Of a stretch of 64,000 nucleotides of DNA, positions 26,585 through 36,486 are shown in pieces (the first letter of the stretch is position 1; every line of letters begins with the position of its first letter). Under the pieces are notes generated by a model, which saw only the letters and a list, made by a program, of their open reading frames with translations, did no database searches and was not told the origin of the DNA. Source of the stretch: Planctomycetota bacterium. GTDB lineage: Bacteria; Planctomycetota; Planctomycetia; Planctomycetales; Planctomycetaceae. The stretch covers positions 62,001 through 126,000 of the forward strand of contig JAFEBS010000010.1 in the NCBI GenBank assembly GCA_018242525.1. The letters are read 5' to 3'. Position numbers and translations under genes: made by a program.

Positions 26585-28675
26585 ATGCTCAGTTCATTAT
26601 TCTCAAGTGCTTCGGCCCTCGTCGCCAGTCAGACTCTGTTGAATGTTGTCGGCAACAATCTTGCCAACTCCAACACCGTGGGCTTCAAGGCACAGCACGT
26701 CGAGTTTTCGACGCAGTTCACTCAGACACTCCAAGCAGCGAGTGCTCCAACGGCCAGCAGCGGTGGTACGAATCCGATTCAGATCGGTAACGGCGTGCAG
26801 GTCGGGACGACCTCCACCAACCTGAGCCAGGGAACATTTGAGAGCACAGGGAACCCATACGACCTGGCCATCCAGGGCGATGGCTTCTTTATCCTGGACA
26901 ACGGTTCCGGACCAATGTACTCCCGCGCAGGTGCCTTCGGTTTGGACTCGACTGGCAACCTGGTCGATCCGACGACCGGGTACAAAGTCCAACGAACAGG
27001 GACTGTCGGCGAAGGGACGCTGACATCACCCGCATTTCAGATCCCCGGCAACAGCGATATTCGGATCCCATTGGGAATGACGATCCCTGGTTCAGCGACG
27101 ACGAGCATCAGTTTTGCGGGGAATCTCAATACGTCCGCCAAGCCTCCCGTCGCGGCCGTATTGACGTCAGGCCAACCACTGACATTTGGCAGCGGGCCAG
27201 CCACTTCCGCCACGCTTTTGAACAGCCTGGATCAGACTGCTGTTCCTTATGCTGCTGGTGATACGATTCAAGTTACAGGTACGCGAGTAGATGGCAGTTC
27301 GGTTACGGCCAAGTACACGATCACCGGGACTGCGGCCGATACGGTCGGCGCACTGCTGAATACCATCAACGCGCAGTTCCTGTCGGCAACCCCGGGCGAA
27401 GGGGCGACCGCGTCCCTGGACTCCGGCGGGCATCTGGTGCTGCAAGCGAACCAGGGTGGCCCCGCAGGCATGACAATTACCCTCGTGAACAATACGGCAG
27501 TTGCCGGGGCGGGAACTCAATTTACGAACTTCACGCAAACTGTAGTGGGAAAGGCCGGCGACACCGCCACGACTGCCATTCAGGTGTTCGACAACCAGTT
27601 CACACCTCATACGTTGACCTTTACCTTTACCAAGACCGGTCCAAACGTCTGGGATGTGAAAGCCTCTATCGATGCCAAGGATGGAGTTATCACTGGATTT
27701 GGGCTCGACAATGTGGTTTCGGGACTGACTTTCAACGAAAACGGGTCATTTCAGGGAGTCGCCAGTAACAACGCCACCGAAATGCTGGCGACGCAGAGTC
27801 CGTTTACGACGGGTGGGATCCCGGCCACGCTTTCCACGCCTCTGGACTCTCTGGACCAGCATCTCAATGGAGCCTACGCAGCGGGCGATTCCTTGTTGAT
27901 TTCCGGGACAGACCAGAACGGCAATCCCGTGGGCCCTGTCACCCTCCCCGCACCGGGTGCGACTGTCGGCGACTTGATTGATTCCATCAACGCGAATTTC
28001 ACAGGAGCAGTTGCCTCGTTGGATGCGTCCGGCAGCATTCAATTCACTGCCAAATCGTCCGGGCAAAGCAGTCTTTCATTGACTCTGCAGGACACACCAA
28101 CCAATACAGGCGGAAAGACAACATTCAGCAAAGTAATCGAGGCGATCCGGGGAAGCGACGGAAACGATAACATCTCGTTTCAAATCAATAATCTGGCGGG
28201 ATTTGGCACGCCGCAAGTCATCAAACTGTCCTTTGGTACTCCCAACGCCTTTAGTGGTCTGACCCAGTTGGGCGGCGGAACGTCCGCCGCGGCGGTCAAT
28301 CAGGATGGGTACGCTCAAGGCACTCTGACGAGTGCCGGCATCGGACAGGACGGAACGATTACCGGACAGTTCACTAACGGCCGGACGGAATCACTGGCTC
28401 AAGTCGCATTGGCAACTTTTACCAACCCCGAAGGGCTGTTGCGGTCAACGAACAACTATTTTGCCGCCACAGCCAATACGGGCCCAGCGCTCGTGACCAC
28501 GCCCCTGGTCGGCAGCGCTGGCTCGGTTCAAAGCGGTTCGCTGGAAAGCTCGAACGTTGACGTGGGTGCCGAGTTTACTCAACTCGTGGCCGCACAACGC
28601 GGATACCAGGTGAATGCCCAGGCGTTCAGTGCTGCCAACCAGATGCTCCAGGAAACGGCCAACCTGCTGCGGTAA
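26585..28675 (+). CDS. flgE: flagellar hook protein FlgE
   Basis: The product is 696 residues, longer than the ~400 of enterobacterial FlgE. The N-terminus has the rod/hook signature TLLNVVGNNLANSNTVGFKA and the C-terminus ends in FTQLVAAQRGYQVNAQAFSA with NQMLQETANLLR, the paired terminal helices of hook/rod proteins. The middle has YDLAIQGDGFFIL and two related flagellin-hook-IN-like segments at about 210-300 and 418-505, accounting for the extra length. It polymerises outside the cell into the universal joint, beneath the FlgD cap. Confidence 0.93.
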   Translation: MLSSLFSSASALVASQTLLNVVGNNLANSNTVGFKAQHVEFSTQFTQTLQAASAPTASSGGTNPIQIGNGVQVGTTSTNLSQGTFESTGNPYDLAIQGDGFFILDNGSGPMYSRAGAFGLDSTGNLVDPTTGYKVQRTGTVGEGTLTSPAFQIPGNSDIRIPLGMTIPGSATTSISFAGNLNTSAKPPVAAVLTSGQPLTFGSGPATSATLLNSLDQTAVPYAAGDTIQVTGTRVDGSSVTAKYTITGTAADTVGALLNTINAQFLSATPGEGATASLDSGGHLVLQANQGGPAGMTITLVNNTAVAGAGTQFTNFTQTVVGKAGDTATTAIQVFDNQFTPHTLTFTFTKTGPNVWDVKASIDAKDGVITGFGLDNVVSGLTFNENGSFQGVASNNATEMLATQSPFTTGGIPATLSTPLDSLDQHLNGAYAAGDSLLISGTDQNGNPVGPVTLPAPGATVGDLIDSINANFTGAVASLDASGSIQFTAKSSGQSSLSLTLQDTPTNTGGKTTFSKVIEAIRGSDGNDNISFQINNLAGFGTPQVIKLSFGTPNAFSGLTQLGGGTSAAAVNQDGYAQGTLTSAGIGQDGTITGQFTNGRTESLAQVALATFTNPEGLLRSTNNYFAATANTGPALVTTPLVGSAGSVQSGSLESSNVDVGAEFTQLVAAQRGYQVNAQAFSAANQMLQETANLLR

Positions 28676-28731
28676 TCGCGCCAGTTGACGCTGCGTCTGC
28701 TACAATCGACACGGTGTAGAACGCTGAAGGC

Positions 28732-31203
28732 TTGAATGGAGTGCCAGGTGCCGTGTCTGTTGACGATAGTTGGACTCTACCCGCGGATGACTTGACCCCG
28801 GAACAACGGGCGGCGGTCGAACATTTTGAAGGTCCCCTGCTGGTTCTGGCCGGTCCCGGTTCCGGGAAGACCCGCGTGATCACCAGGCGCATCGCCAGGT
28901 TGATCGAACGTGGCGTCCGTTCGTCGGAAATCCTGGCGATCACCTTTACCAACAAGGCGGCCCGCGAAATGGGCGAGCGAGTGCAGGCACTGCTCCCCGG
29001 TTCAAGGATCTGGGTCAGCACTTTCCATCGGTTTTGCGCTCGGTTGCTGCGGGAACGCGGATCCGCAGTCGGATTGCGACCCAACTTCTCGATTTTTGAT
29101 ACCAGCGATCAGCACCAGGTGATCAAACAGGTTCTGCACGACCTGAACCTGGACGCCACGCACTTTCCGCCCGGCAAACTGGGGCAGCGCATCAGCCATG
29201 CGAAAAATGAATTACTGACCGCGCCGCAATACATCGCCAGACATGGAGAAGGGATTGGAACGCACCTGGAAGCAGTGGTCGCCCGAGTCTATCCCGCCTA
29301 TCAGCAGCGGCTTCTCGAAGCCAATGCGGTCGACTTCGATGACCTGCTGATGCATGTCGCGCTGCTGCTGGCCGAGAACGATGACCTGCGATCCGAGTTG
29401 GATCAGCGGTATCGATTCATCCTGGTGGACGAGTATCAGGATACCAATCGGGCTCAGTATCAGATCGTCGCTGCGTTGTCCCAACTGGAGCCCAACCTGT
29501 GTGCGACCGGCGATCCAGACCAATCCATCTACGGGTGGCGCGGGGCGCGCATTGAAAACATCCTGCGGTTTGAACAGGATTTTCCCAACGTCGCGCTGAT
29601 TCGTCTGGAAGCCAATTTCCGCAGCACTCCCGAGATTCTGCAGACGGCGGAAAACCTGATCGCGCACAACGTATATCGCAAGGCGAAGCGACTTCGAACC
29701 AGCAAGCCCAGCGGTGAATCGGTGGAACTTCGGCAGTATGGCGACGGCCAGGACGAGGCGACCGGGATCACGAATGAAATCCGCGCTCTGGTGGAATCGG
29801 GCGAGCGGCAGTGGAAGGACTTCGCAATCTTCTATCGCGTGAATTCGTTGTCCCGCTCATTGGAAACTGCCCTGGCGCGACAAAAGATTCCGTTTCAGGT
29901 GGCAGGCAGCGTGGCATTCTTTGAACGGATGGAGGTCAAGGATCTGCTGGGATATCTGCGCTTGATCGAAAACCCGCTGGATCGCGTCGCCTTCCTGCGA
30001 ATTGTGAACACCCCGACGCGGGGCATCGGCAAAAGTTCTCTCGAAAAACTGGTTCGCTGGGCTGACTCGACAGGAACCAGCCTGCTGGACGCAGCTCGCC
30101 ATCCGGGGCAAGTTCCCGATCTGCCGAAGAAGACCGCCACGCAATTGCGGGCGTTTGCCAGCTTAATCGACGAACTTGCGACGCCTGCTATGGATGACAA
30201 TCCAGATCCCGATCCCTCCGCGTCTGCAGTCGCAAATGCCAGCACTGATCACGGGGATGCCGCCGTCGGACCGGTGGAAGGATTGCTGCGTGCCGTCATG
30301 CTGCGAACCGGCTATGCCCGTCAGTTTGACGACCCGCACGACGAACAGGACATGCAGCGTCGATCCAACATTGACGAACTCGTCAGCGCCGCTCGTCTGT
30401 TTGACGTCCAGGAATCGGAACCAGGCCCGACGCTGGCCGGCTTTCTGGAAACCGCCAGCCTGGCGCAGGACCTGGATTCGCTGGACGAAGCCAGTGGAGC
30501 CGTCACCTTAATGACACTGCACGCAGCCAAGGGGCTGGAATTCCCCATCGTCTACATTATTGCGGTCGAACAAAACCTCATTCCGCATGAACGATCGCTG
30601 CGCGAAAACGATCTGCGGCAATTGGAAGAGGAACGGCGGTTGCTGTTTGTCGGGATTACACGTGCTGAAGAAAAGCTGGTCCTGAGTCACACTCAACGTC
30701 GCGACATGCACGGTCGCAGCCTGAGCACCATCCCCAGCGACTTCCTGGGCGAATTGAATCTGATCAGCCGGGACTTTACGGGAATGAATGATTTCCAGTT
30801 TGGCGACGACTCGTCCTCTGAGGTGTTCTCGGACCACGCCGGTGCGGACGCGTGTACCAACGAATCCGACAGCCTCGAATGGACCGCCCGTGATGCGTTG
30901 CGAAGCCGATCCACTTACGACGCACCGCCGCCATCGAAGGCAAAACGAACGTCAGCCATGAAGGGGTTGGGATTAACGACGGCCGCCGCGCTGCAGGCAG
31001 GCACGAACGAGCCGGTCGAACTCCGCAGGGGATTCTCGGTGGGGATGCAGGTTCGTCATCCGCGCTACGGACTGGGGACCGTCGTGGATGTCGGTGGCAT
31101 GTCGCGCCGACGAACGGTCACTGTGGAATTCAATGCGGACAATCGCCGCGAATGTTTCGTCGAAGAAAAGTGCCCCCTGCAACCTGTTGGTTTTCGCTAC
31201 TAA
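28732..31203 (+). CDS. pcrA: UvrD/PcrA/Rep-family ATP-dependent DNA helicase
   Basis: The product is about 823 residues. It has all superfamily 1 motifs: VLAGPGSGKTRVITRRIA (Walker A), ITFTNKAAREM (Ia), FILVDEYQDTNRAQYQIVAA (II), DPDQSIYGWRGA (III), LEANFRSTPEIL (IV), VTLMTLHAAKGLEFPIVYI (V) and EEERRLLFVGITRAEEKL (VI). The C-terminus carries a PcrA-type Tudor/KOW segment (VRHPRYGLGTVVDVGG). It unwinds DNA 3'-to-5' in repair and in clearing replication blocks. The start is uncertain: TTG at 28732 and GTGs at 28741 and 28750 are possible. PcrA versus UvrD cannot be settled from sequence alone. Confidence 0.93.
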   Translation: MNGVPGAVSVDDSWTLPADDLTPEQRAAVEHFEGPLLVLAGPGSGKTRVITRRIARLIERGVRSSEILAITFTNKAAREMGERVQALLPGSRIWVSTFHRFCARLLRERGSAVGLRPNFSIFDTSDQHQVIKQVLHDLNLDATHFPPGKLGQRISHAKNELLTAPQYIARHGEGIGTHLEAVVARVYPAYQQRLLEANAVDFDDLLMHVALLLAENDDLRSELDQRYRFILVDEYQDTNRAQYQIVAALSQLEPNLCATGDPDQSIYGWRGARIENILRFEQDFPNVALIRLEANFRSTPEILQTAENLIAHNVYRKAKRLRTSKPSGESVELRQYGDGQDEATGITNEIRALVESGERQWKDFAIFYRVNSLSRSLETALARQKIPFQVAGSVAFFERMEVKDLLGYLRLIENPLDRVAFLRIVNTPTRGIGKSSLEKLVRWADSTGTSLLDAARHPGQVPDLPKKTATQLRAFASLIDELATPAMDDNPDPDPSASAVANASTDHGDAAVGPVEGLLRAVMLRTGYARQFDDPHDEQDMQRRSNIDELVSAARLFDVQESEPGPTLAGFLETASLAQDLDSLDEASGAVTLMTLHAAKGLEFPIVYIIAVEQNLIPHERSLRENDLRQLEEERRLLFVGITRAEEKLVLSHTQRRDMHGRSLSTIPSDFLGELNLISRDFTGMNDFQFGDDSSSEVFSDHAGADACTNESDSLEWTARDALRSRSTYDAPPPSKAKRTSAMKGLGLTTAAALQAGTNEPVELRRGFSVGMQVRHPRYGLGTVVDVGGMSRRRTVTVEFNADNRRECFVEEKCPLQPVGFRY

Positions 31204-31208
31204 CGGCG

Positions 31209-31355
31209 GTGCCACTCAACGCGGGTAACGATTTTTTGTAGCCGAATTCGTGAGAATTCGGAGGTTTGTCACTCGACGTCCGATCTCTCACGAGATCGGC
31301 TACTGGGAAAGCCGCAAACTGCTGACGGGAATTCGTGACCCGCGTTGGGTGCCAC
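31209..31355. repeat. nested palindromic element with two inner hairpins
   Basis: The outer arms gtgccactcaacgcgggtaa (31209-31230) and acccgcgttgggtgccac (ending 31355) match at 19 of 22 positions. Inside them, 31238-31261 (starting gtagccgaattcgtgagaat) and 31280-31303 (ending acgagatcggctac) are inverted copies at 20 of 24 positions, and each is itself a small hairpin. The element lies between the convergent helicase and PQQ-propeller genes. A T-run (attttttg) at 31231-31237 follows the first arm. Confidence 0.8.
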
Positions 31356-31393
31356 TGTGCCATTGGCACTGACTTTGGGCGGGAGACGCCCGA

Positions 31394-32779
31394 TCAGGAT
31401 CGCCGTCGCGGCAAGTCTGGCTGAATGGCGACCGGGCCCTGATCGGGATCCCAGACACAATTCAGCCCCGCGATCGTCCGAATGTACAGTCGGTTTTGAC
31501 TGACGACGGGCGCAACCTGGATCGCTTCTTGCATCGGAATCTCCGCCACCAATTCGCCGTGACCACCCAGCCGGATGACGTATACGGTCCCGTCCTCATT
31601 GCAGCAGTACAGATGTTGTCCGGCGATCAACGGTGACGCGGTCATCGTACCCGCAAACTGTCGCCGCCACACGACGTTGCCGGTTTCCGCGTCCAGGCAT
31701 CCGATGATGCCGTCATCTCCTGCCACGTACAGCCTGCCGTCATGGACGACAGGCGATGCCACATCCCCCGCAAACTTGTGGCTGCGCCAGACGACATGGG
31801 AACGCGATACATCGCCGCTGCCATCCGCGCGAATGCACAGGAGTTCAGGTCGGGGATGACGGGTGGACGCATAGACATTCCGGTCATCAAAGGCGACCGA
31901 GTTACCGACGCGATCTGCGGACCAGCGACAGGTCCAGAGGCTGTCTCCCGTCAGCGGATCGTACGAACAGACTGTCCCCTTACCCGCCAGAAGCAACTGG
32001 TCGCGACCCGCGATCCGGGCCACGACGGGGGTTCCGGAACTATCCGCATTGGGCCGATGAATGCGCCAGACGACCTGGCCCGTTTCCCGGTGCAGGGCCG
32101 TCAGATAACTCGCACCCACCAACCGGTCGATTTGGGCTCCCTTGTTGTCCGCCGCCACGATCACCAGCGATTTGTAGATGACCGGTGACGACTCGTAACC
32201 CCACTTCGAATAATACGGACCGGCCTCACGTTGCCAGGCGATCCGACCATTCAAATCCAGGGCCGTGACCCACAGCAGACCATTGGCCGGACAGGCGATG
32301 TAGACATGCTTTCCATCACAAGCGGGCGTGGTTGAGGCATTGGCCGTCCGTGGCAGAACCGGCAACAAACCGCCGCGGTGTAATTCGGTCTGCCATAACA
32401 GCCGGCCCGTTGAATGATCCAGGCTGACGATCGAAACCGAGTCATGAGTCGCGTCAGACAGAGGAAGAAACAGTTGCTCGCCCCACGTACTCAGGGCCGA
32501 ACGGCCACGCCCCGAGATCGAAATCCTCCAGCCATTTGCACCACTGGTCGACCACTGGGTGGGTACGCTGGCATGAGGGGCTGTGTTCGTCTGCTGTGTC
32601 CCGCGCCACCACGGCCAGTCACCCGGATCGGGGCGCGCGTTCATAACCGCAAAGTTCGTCGGTTCTGTGGCCCGATGAACTTCGTGGACGCCCGTATTTC
32701 GAATTGTCAGAATGGCCAGCGACCCCAGCAGTACGACTGCCAGGATGATCCGACCACTCCTGATTCCATGGATGTTCAC
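31394..32779 (-). CDS. PQQ-like beta-propeller repeat membrane-anchored protein
   Basis: The product is about 461 residues, starting at a GTG (32779) with a strong GGGAGG five bases upstream. Residues about 9-27 (GRIILAVVLLGSLAILTI) form an N-terminal anchor. Seven-odd repeats of the PQQ-binding-like propeller follow, with WPWWRGTQQTNT, then LWQTELHRG, GRIAWQREAGPYY, VVWRIHRPN and NVVWRRQFAG carrying the W-docking pattern. No catalytic PQQ-dehydrogenase residues are evident; planctomycete relatives are regarded as outer-surface binding proteins. Its function is unknown. It lies 100 bases downstream of the ABC exporter gene on the same strand. Confidence 0.87.
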   Translation of the reverse strand: MNIHGIRSGRIILAVVLLGSLAILTIRNTGVHEVHRATEPTNFAVMNARPDPGDWPWWRGTQQTNTAPHASVPTQWSTSGANGWRISISGRGRSALSTWGEQLFLPLSDATHDSVSIVSLDHSTGRLLWQTELHRGGLLPVLPRTANASTTPACDGKHVYIACPANGLLWVTALDLNGRIAWQREAGPYYSKWGYESSPVIYKSLVIVAADNKGAQIDRLVGASYLTALHRETGQVVWRIHRPNADSSGTPVVARIAGRDQLLLAGKGTVCSYDPLTGDSLWTCRWSADRVGNSVAFDDRNVYASTRHPRPELLCIRADGSGDVSRSHVVWRSHKFAGDVASPVVHDGRLYVAGDDGIIGCLDAETGNVVWRRQFAGTMTASPLIAGQHLYCCNEDGTVYVIRLGGHGELVAEIPMQEAIQVAPVVSQNRLYIRTIAGLNCVWDPDQGPVAIQPDLPRRRS

Positions 32780-32879
32780 GACAGCCTCCCGCTGTCGAAG
32801 GGATTTTGGTCCGGCAAACTGCGCTAACGGCGACGGTCGGAAACCCTGCGTCGAAGGTGATGACGGGCAAAAGAACAGA

Positions 32880-34940
32880 TCACGCCGCACCCGCCATGGG
32901 ATGCGTTTCCCACAACTGTCGATAGACCGGCGAAGTTTCCTGAAGTTCGCGATGAGTTCCCACGGCCACCACTTTCCCACGTTCCAGCACCGCGATTCGC
33001 GACACATAGCCCAACAGTGCGGGTGACAACGAGTGCGTTATGATGACGGTGGTTCGTCCCTGGACGAATTCCTTCAAAGCGGAATGAATCAGGAATTCGC
33101 TCTCCGCGTCGATCGCGGATGTCGGTTCATCCAGGATCAACAGGCGGGGATCGCGCAGGATGGCACGTGCCAGAGCCACGCGCTGTCGCTGTCCGCCAGA
33201 GAGCTGCCGGCCCCCTTCACCAACGCCGGTGTTCAGGCCTTGAGGGAATTCGTCTGCGAAGTCCAGCACCCGGGCTCGCCGTGCGGCGTCGAGCAATTCC
33301 GAGTCGCTGGCAGCAGGCTTTCCATAGCGGATGTTCTCGGCAATTGTGTCATCGAACAGCAGCGTGTCCTGCGGGACAATCGCGAGTTGCTCGCGCAGAT
33401 CGCGAGTCCGAACCTGTCGGATGTCGATGTCGTCAAACAACACGGCACCTTGATCGGGATCCTGGAATCGAGGCAGCAGTCCAGCGAGCGTGGACTTCCC
33501 GGACCCGTTCTGGCCGACGACGGCGATCGTTTCGCCGACATTGATCTTCAGATCCAGTCCGTTCAACACGGCTCCCCGTTCTGTGGTCGTGTCGCCCGCG
33601 GCACGCGCATAGCTGAAGTGCACATCCTGGAATTCAATACTTCGCTCCAGCCTGGGCAACCACTGCGGCTCTTTCGCGTCGTTGATGAGTGATGGCTGAT
33701 CCATGCGTTCAAAAACCTGTTCGGCCAACGCCCCGGACTGGCGGATGATGGTATAGAACTTCGAAAACTTTCGGACGGGATCAATCACGCCTGCCAGCAA
33801 CGCGTAGAACGTCGCCAGTTCTTCGATTTTGGGGGGCAGGGTCGCCAGCTTGATCCCCCAGATCGCGGTGACCTCCCGCAAGACCAGGAATGCGGCCGGT
33901 AACAGAACCGCGATCACCGCGAATACGGCAAGGAATTCCACTGCGGCGGCACTGGCCGCATCAATCCGATGAAACTTCATGGACTGCTGCAGGTATTCGC
34001 GATTGCGGGAGTGAAACTGTCGTCGGTGGAATCCCGCACGATCAAACACGATCACCGCGCGGACGTTGATGAACGGTTCTTCCAGGGACTTGAAAATCCG
34101 ACCGTTCCGATCGATCAAGCGCCGGGTGGCGCGCCGCAGTCGTTGTCCAAACAGGTGAAAGACCCAGCCGGCAATTGGCACGAACACCAACAGTAGCAGG
34201 GTCAACTGCCAGTTCACAAAAAACATGCCGGCGATACATGTCAGTGCCTTCAACGGTTCACGAACGATTCGCCCGCCCAGTTCTCCCAGTCCGTACGACA
34301 ATCCCTGAAGTGTATGTGTGAAATCCCGCATCAGATTTGGCATCCCGTTCAGGGAGACCGTCTGCGGATCCAATTTCAATGTCTTGCGAAACATCGCCTG
34401 CCGCAGGTCGATGACCACTTTCTCTGCGACACTTCCCGCCAGCAGATCCTGGATAAAAGTGCAAATCCCCTTCAGCAGGGCCACCACCAGGACCAGCCCG
34501 AAAATCAGCGAAAACAGGCGAAAGGAATCCGACGGCAGCTTGGTCAAAACGCGGGTTTCGAGGCCACTGAACATCCAGACCCGAAAGGCCTGGGTCTTCT
34601 GCCACCCCTGTTCCCGTCGAATCTCGTTCCAGATTGCCAGTCGCTGCTTCTTTCGGTCTGGTTGTCCATCCTCGGGAAGTTGGGCAAGTTCGGCTTCCTT
34701 GAGTTTTAACTGGTCGGCGTGAACGCGCAGCTTGTCCGACGCATCGTCAATTTCATGCCGAACATAATTCCCCAGGGACTTGTGCTCACCAAACATGACT
34801 GTGATGGGGAAGGTGAGTGCCAGTTCTGCACTCCACATGACAGCCGCCAGCAGGCCAAACAACAACGACCATGCCAGGCGACGCCAGTACGGCCAAACAA
34901 ACGAAATTAGCCGACTCAATGTCTGCACGACAAACTGCAT
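32880..34940 (-). CDS. MsbA-like ABC exporter, fused permease and ATPase
   Basis: The product is 686 residues, longer than the ~580 of MsbA because of a soluble insertion (about 50-120) after the first transmembrane segment. The membrane domain runs to about residue 400. The nucleotide-binding domain has VGQNGSGKSTLAGLLP (about 477), IAVVPQ-like IVPQDTLLF, GEGGRQLSGGQRQRVALARA (signature, about 575) and RLLILDEPTSAIDAE (Walker B), with ITHS as the H-loop. It works as a homodimer exporting lipids, peptides or drugs; the substrate is not known. The first hydrophobic region (MWSAELALTFPITVMFG) resembles the usual MsbA start. Confidence 0.93.
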   Translation of the reverse strand: MQFVVQTLSRLISFVWPYWRRLAWSLLFGLLAAVMWSAELALTFPITVMFGEHKSLGNYVRHEIDDASDKLRVHADQLKLKEAELAQLPEDGQPDRKKQRLAIWNEIRREQGWQKTQAFRVWMFSGLETRVLTKLPSDSFRLFSLIFGLVLVVALLKGICTFIQDLLAGSVAEKVVIDLRQAMFRKTLKLDPQTVSLNGMPNLMRDFTHTLQGLSYGLGELGGRIVREPLKALTCIAGMFFVNWQLTLLLLVFVPIAGWVFHLFGQRLRRATRRLIDRNGRIFKSLEEPFINVRAVIVFDRAGFHRRQFHSRNREYLQQSMKFHRIDAASAAAVEFLAVFAVIAVLLPAAFLVLREVTAIWGIKLATLPPKIEELATFYALLAGVIDPVRKFSKFYTIIRQSGALAEQVFERMDQPSLINDAKEPQWLPRLERSIEFQDVHFSYARAAGDTTTERGAVLNGLDLKINVGETIAVVGQNGSGKSTLAGLLPRFQDPDQGAVLFDDIDIRQVRTRDLREQLAIVPQDTLLFDDTIAENIRYGKPAASDSELLDAARRARVLDFADEFPQGLNTGVGEGGRQLSGGQRQRVALARAILRDPRLLILDEPTSAIDAESEFLIHSALKEFVQGRTTVIITHSLSPALLGYVSRIAVLERGKVVAVGTHRELQETSPVYRQLWETHPMAGAA

Positions 34941-35225
34941 CCCTGCGGTTGATGGCGCGCGCTCCGCACCTGGACCATCGGACGAACATTATCGTCCTTC
35001 CTGGACTGTCCGATTTCGCGCGCGTATTACAGACGAATTCCGTATGACCGTCCAGACCGGAATTGTTGACCACTGACAACGCCGATGATCAAGGAGTCAA
35101 AGCGGGCTGGCCTCTGTGGACCGTTCGTGGTCGCCCCGCGACTCGTTTCCATTCCGTCGTTAATCCACGACACTGCCTGCGGTTATCTTCACAACAGATA
35201 AACGATTGAACACGCGGAGTGACTC

Positions 35226-36065
35226 ATGATTCCCGGGCGATTCCAGCCGATTACCCCCTGGGTTTTCATGTGGGGTTTGTCGTTTGCCATCTATTTCAGC
35301 CTGAAGTTGGTCAGTCTGAACTTCGCACGCGGAACCGGCCACGCTCCGTTGTGGAAACGGGCCGCGTACTTGCTGGCCTGGCCCGGAATGGATGCGGAGA
35401 CATTTCTGGCGGATTCGGACAGATTTCTGCAACCCCCAAACCCTGCGGAATGGCTGTTCGCATCGTTTAAGTTCTTGATGGGAATGGGATTACTCTGGAT
35501 CGTAGTTCCTGCGCTGGCGAGTCAGAATCTATGGCTCGTCGGCTGGGCGGGACTGCTAGGGATCGCCTTCACCGTGCATTTTGGGCTGTTTCACCTCTTG
35601 TCCTGCGCTTGGCGTCATTGTGGAATCGCAGCCGTTCCAATCATGAACTGGCCGATCGCGTCTCAAAGCCTGACCGAATTCTGGGGACGGCGGTGGAATC
35701 TCGCGTTCCGGGATCTGACGCATCGGTTTTTGTTTCTGCCCCTGATCCAGCGCATGGGTCCGGTCGGTGCTCTTTTTACTGGATTTTTCGTCAGCGGATT
35801 GGTGCACGACTTGGTAATTTCGTGGCCAGCCAACGGTGGCTACGGACGTCCGACACTGTTTTTCCTCCTGCAGGGAATTGCGATTCTTGTTGAGCGAAGC
35901 CGGTCGGGACGACAACTGGGTTTGGGGCATGGGTTGGCGGGTCGGTGCTTCTGCCTGCTCGCGATACTGCTTCCCAGTCCATTGCTGTTTCATGCAAGTT
36001 TTCTGAGCCGAGTGATTCTTCCCTTTCTGACCGCCATCGGTGCCGGGGAATTTGCTCACCAATAG
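35226..36065 (+). CDS. MBOAT/wax-synthase-like membrane acyltransferase
   Basis: The product is 279 residues with about seven hydrophobic segments. SQSLTEFWGRRWNLAFRDLT and SGLVHDLVI match the wax-ester-synthase/MBOAT_2 signature, where the conserved His of the VHD segment is the expected catalytic residue. Such enzymes transfer fatty acyl groups to alcohols or to surface glycans; here neither partner is visible. GGAG eight bases before the ATG supports the start. The gene ends inside a 14-base gap before a small membrane protein on the same strand, suggesting an operon. Confidence 0.82.
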   Translation: MIPGRFQPITPWVFMWGLSFAIYFSLKLVSLNFARGTGHAPLWKRAAYLLAWPGMDAETFLADSDRFLQPPNPAEWLFASFKFLMGMGLLWIVVPALASQNLWLVGWAGLLGIAFTVHFGLFHLLSCAWRHCGIAAVPIMNWPIASQSLTEFWGRRWNLAFRDLTHRFLFLPLIQRMGPVGALFTGFFVSGLVHDLVISWPANGGYGRPTLFFLLQGIAILVERSRSGRQLGLGHGLAGRCFCLLAILLPSPLLFHASFLSRVILPFLTAIGAGEFAHQ

Positions 36066-36078
36066 ACTGGAACTCTTT

Positions 36079-36486
36079 ATGTCGATTAATCTTGCATTCG
36101 CAGTCCTGATCGTCGGGGTCGGACAATTGTCCGTTCTGGTAGCGTCGTCCCTGGTCCCTGTTCGATTGAAATGGAATTCAATCCTGGCACCCTTGCCCCC
36201 GCTGGTTCGTCAACTGTTTTGGGTTTATGGCGGATATGTCGTCCTGTCGATCATCGCCCTGGGAACGATTTCGGTCGTTTGTGCCGACGAATTGGCTTCG
36301 GGCAGCCTGCTGGCTCGAGCGTTCTGTGCCTATGGAATGCTGTTTTGGGGGATTCGACTGTCGTTGCAACCATTTCTCTGCGCAAAACCGTACCTGACAA
36401 CGTGGTGGCTCTTCGCGGGTTATCACCTGCTGACAGTGCTGTTTACGGGATTTACCCTCGTGTTTGCCTGGTGCGTTGTACACTGA
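36079..36486 (+). CDS. small four-helix membrane protein
   Basis: The product is about 135 residues. Four hydrophobic segments are seen at roughly 3-25, 43-66, 78-95 and 108-132. I do not recognise a family. It starts 14 bases after the acyltransferase stop, so the two are probably co-transcribed, and a role as partner or regulator of the MBOAT enzyme is inference. A start at 36040 inside the acyltransferase is also open, but the ATG at 36079 puts the first helix right at the N-terminus. Confidence 0.7.
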   Translation: MSINLAFAVLIVGVGQLSVLVASSLVPVRLKWNSILAPLPPLVRQLFWVYGGYVVLSIIALGTISVVCADELASGSLLARAFCAYGMLFWGIRLSLQPFLCAKPYLTTWWLFAGYHLLTVLFTGFTLVFAWCVVH

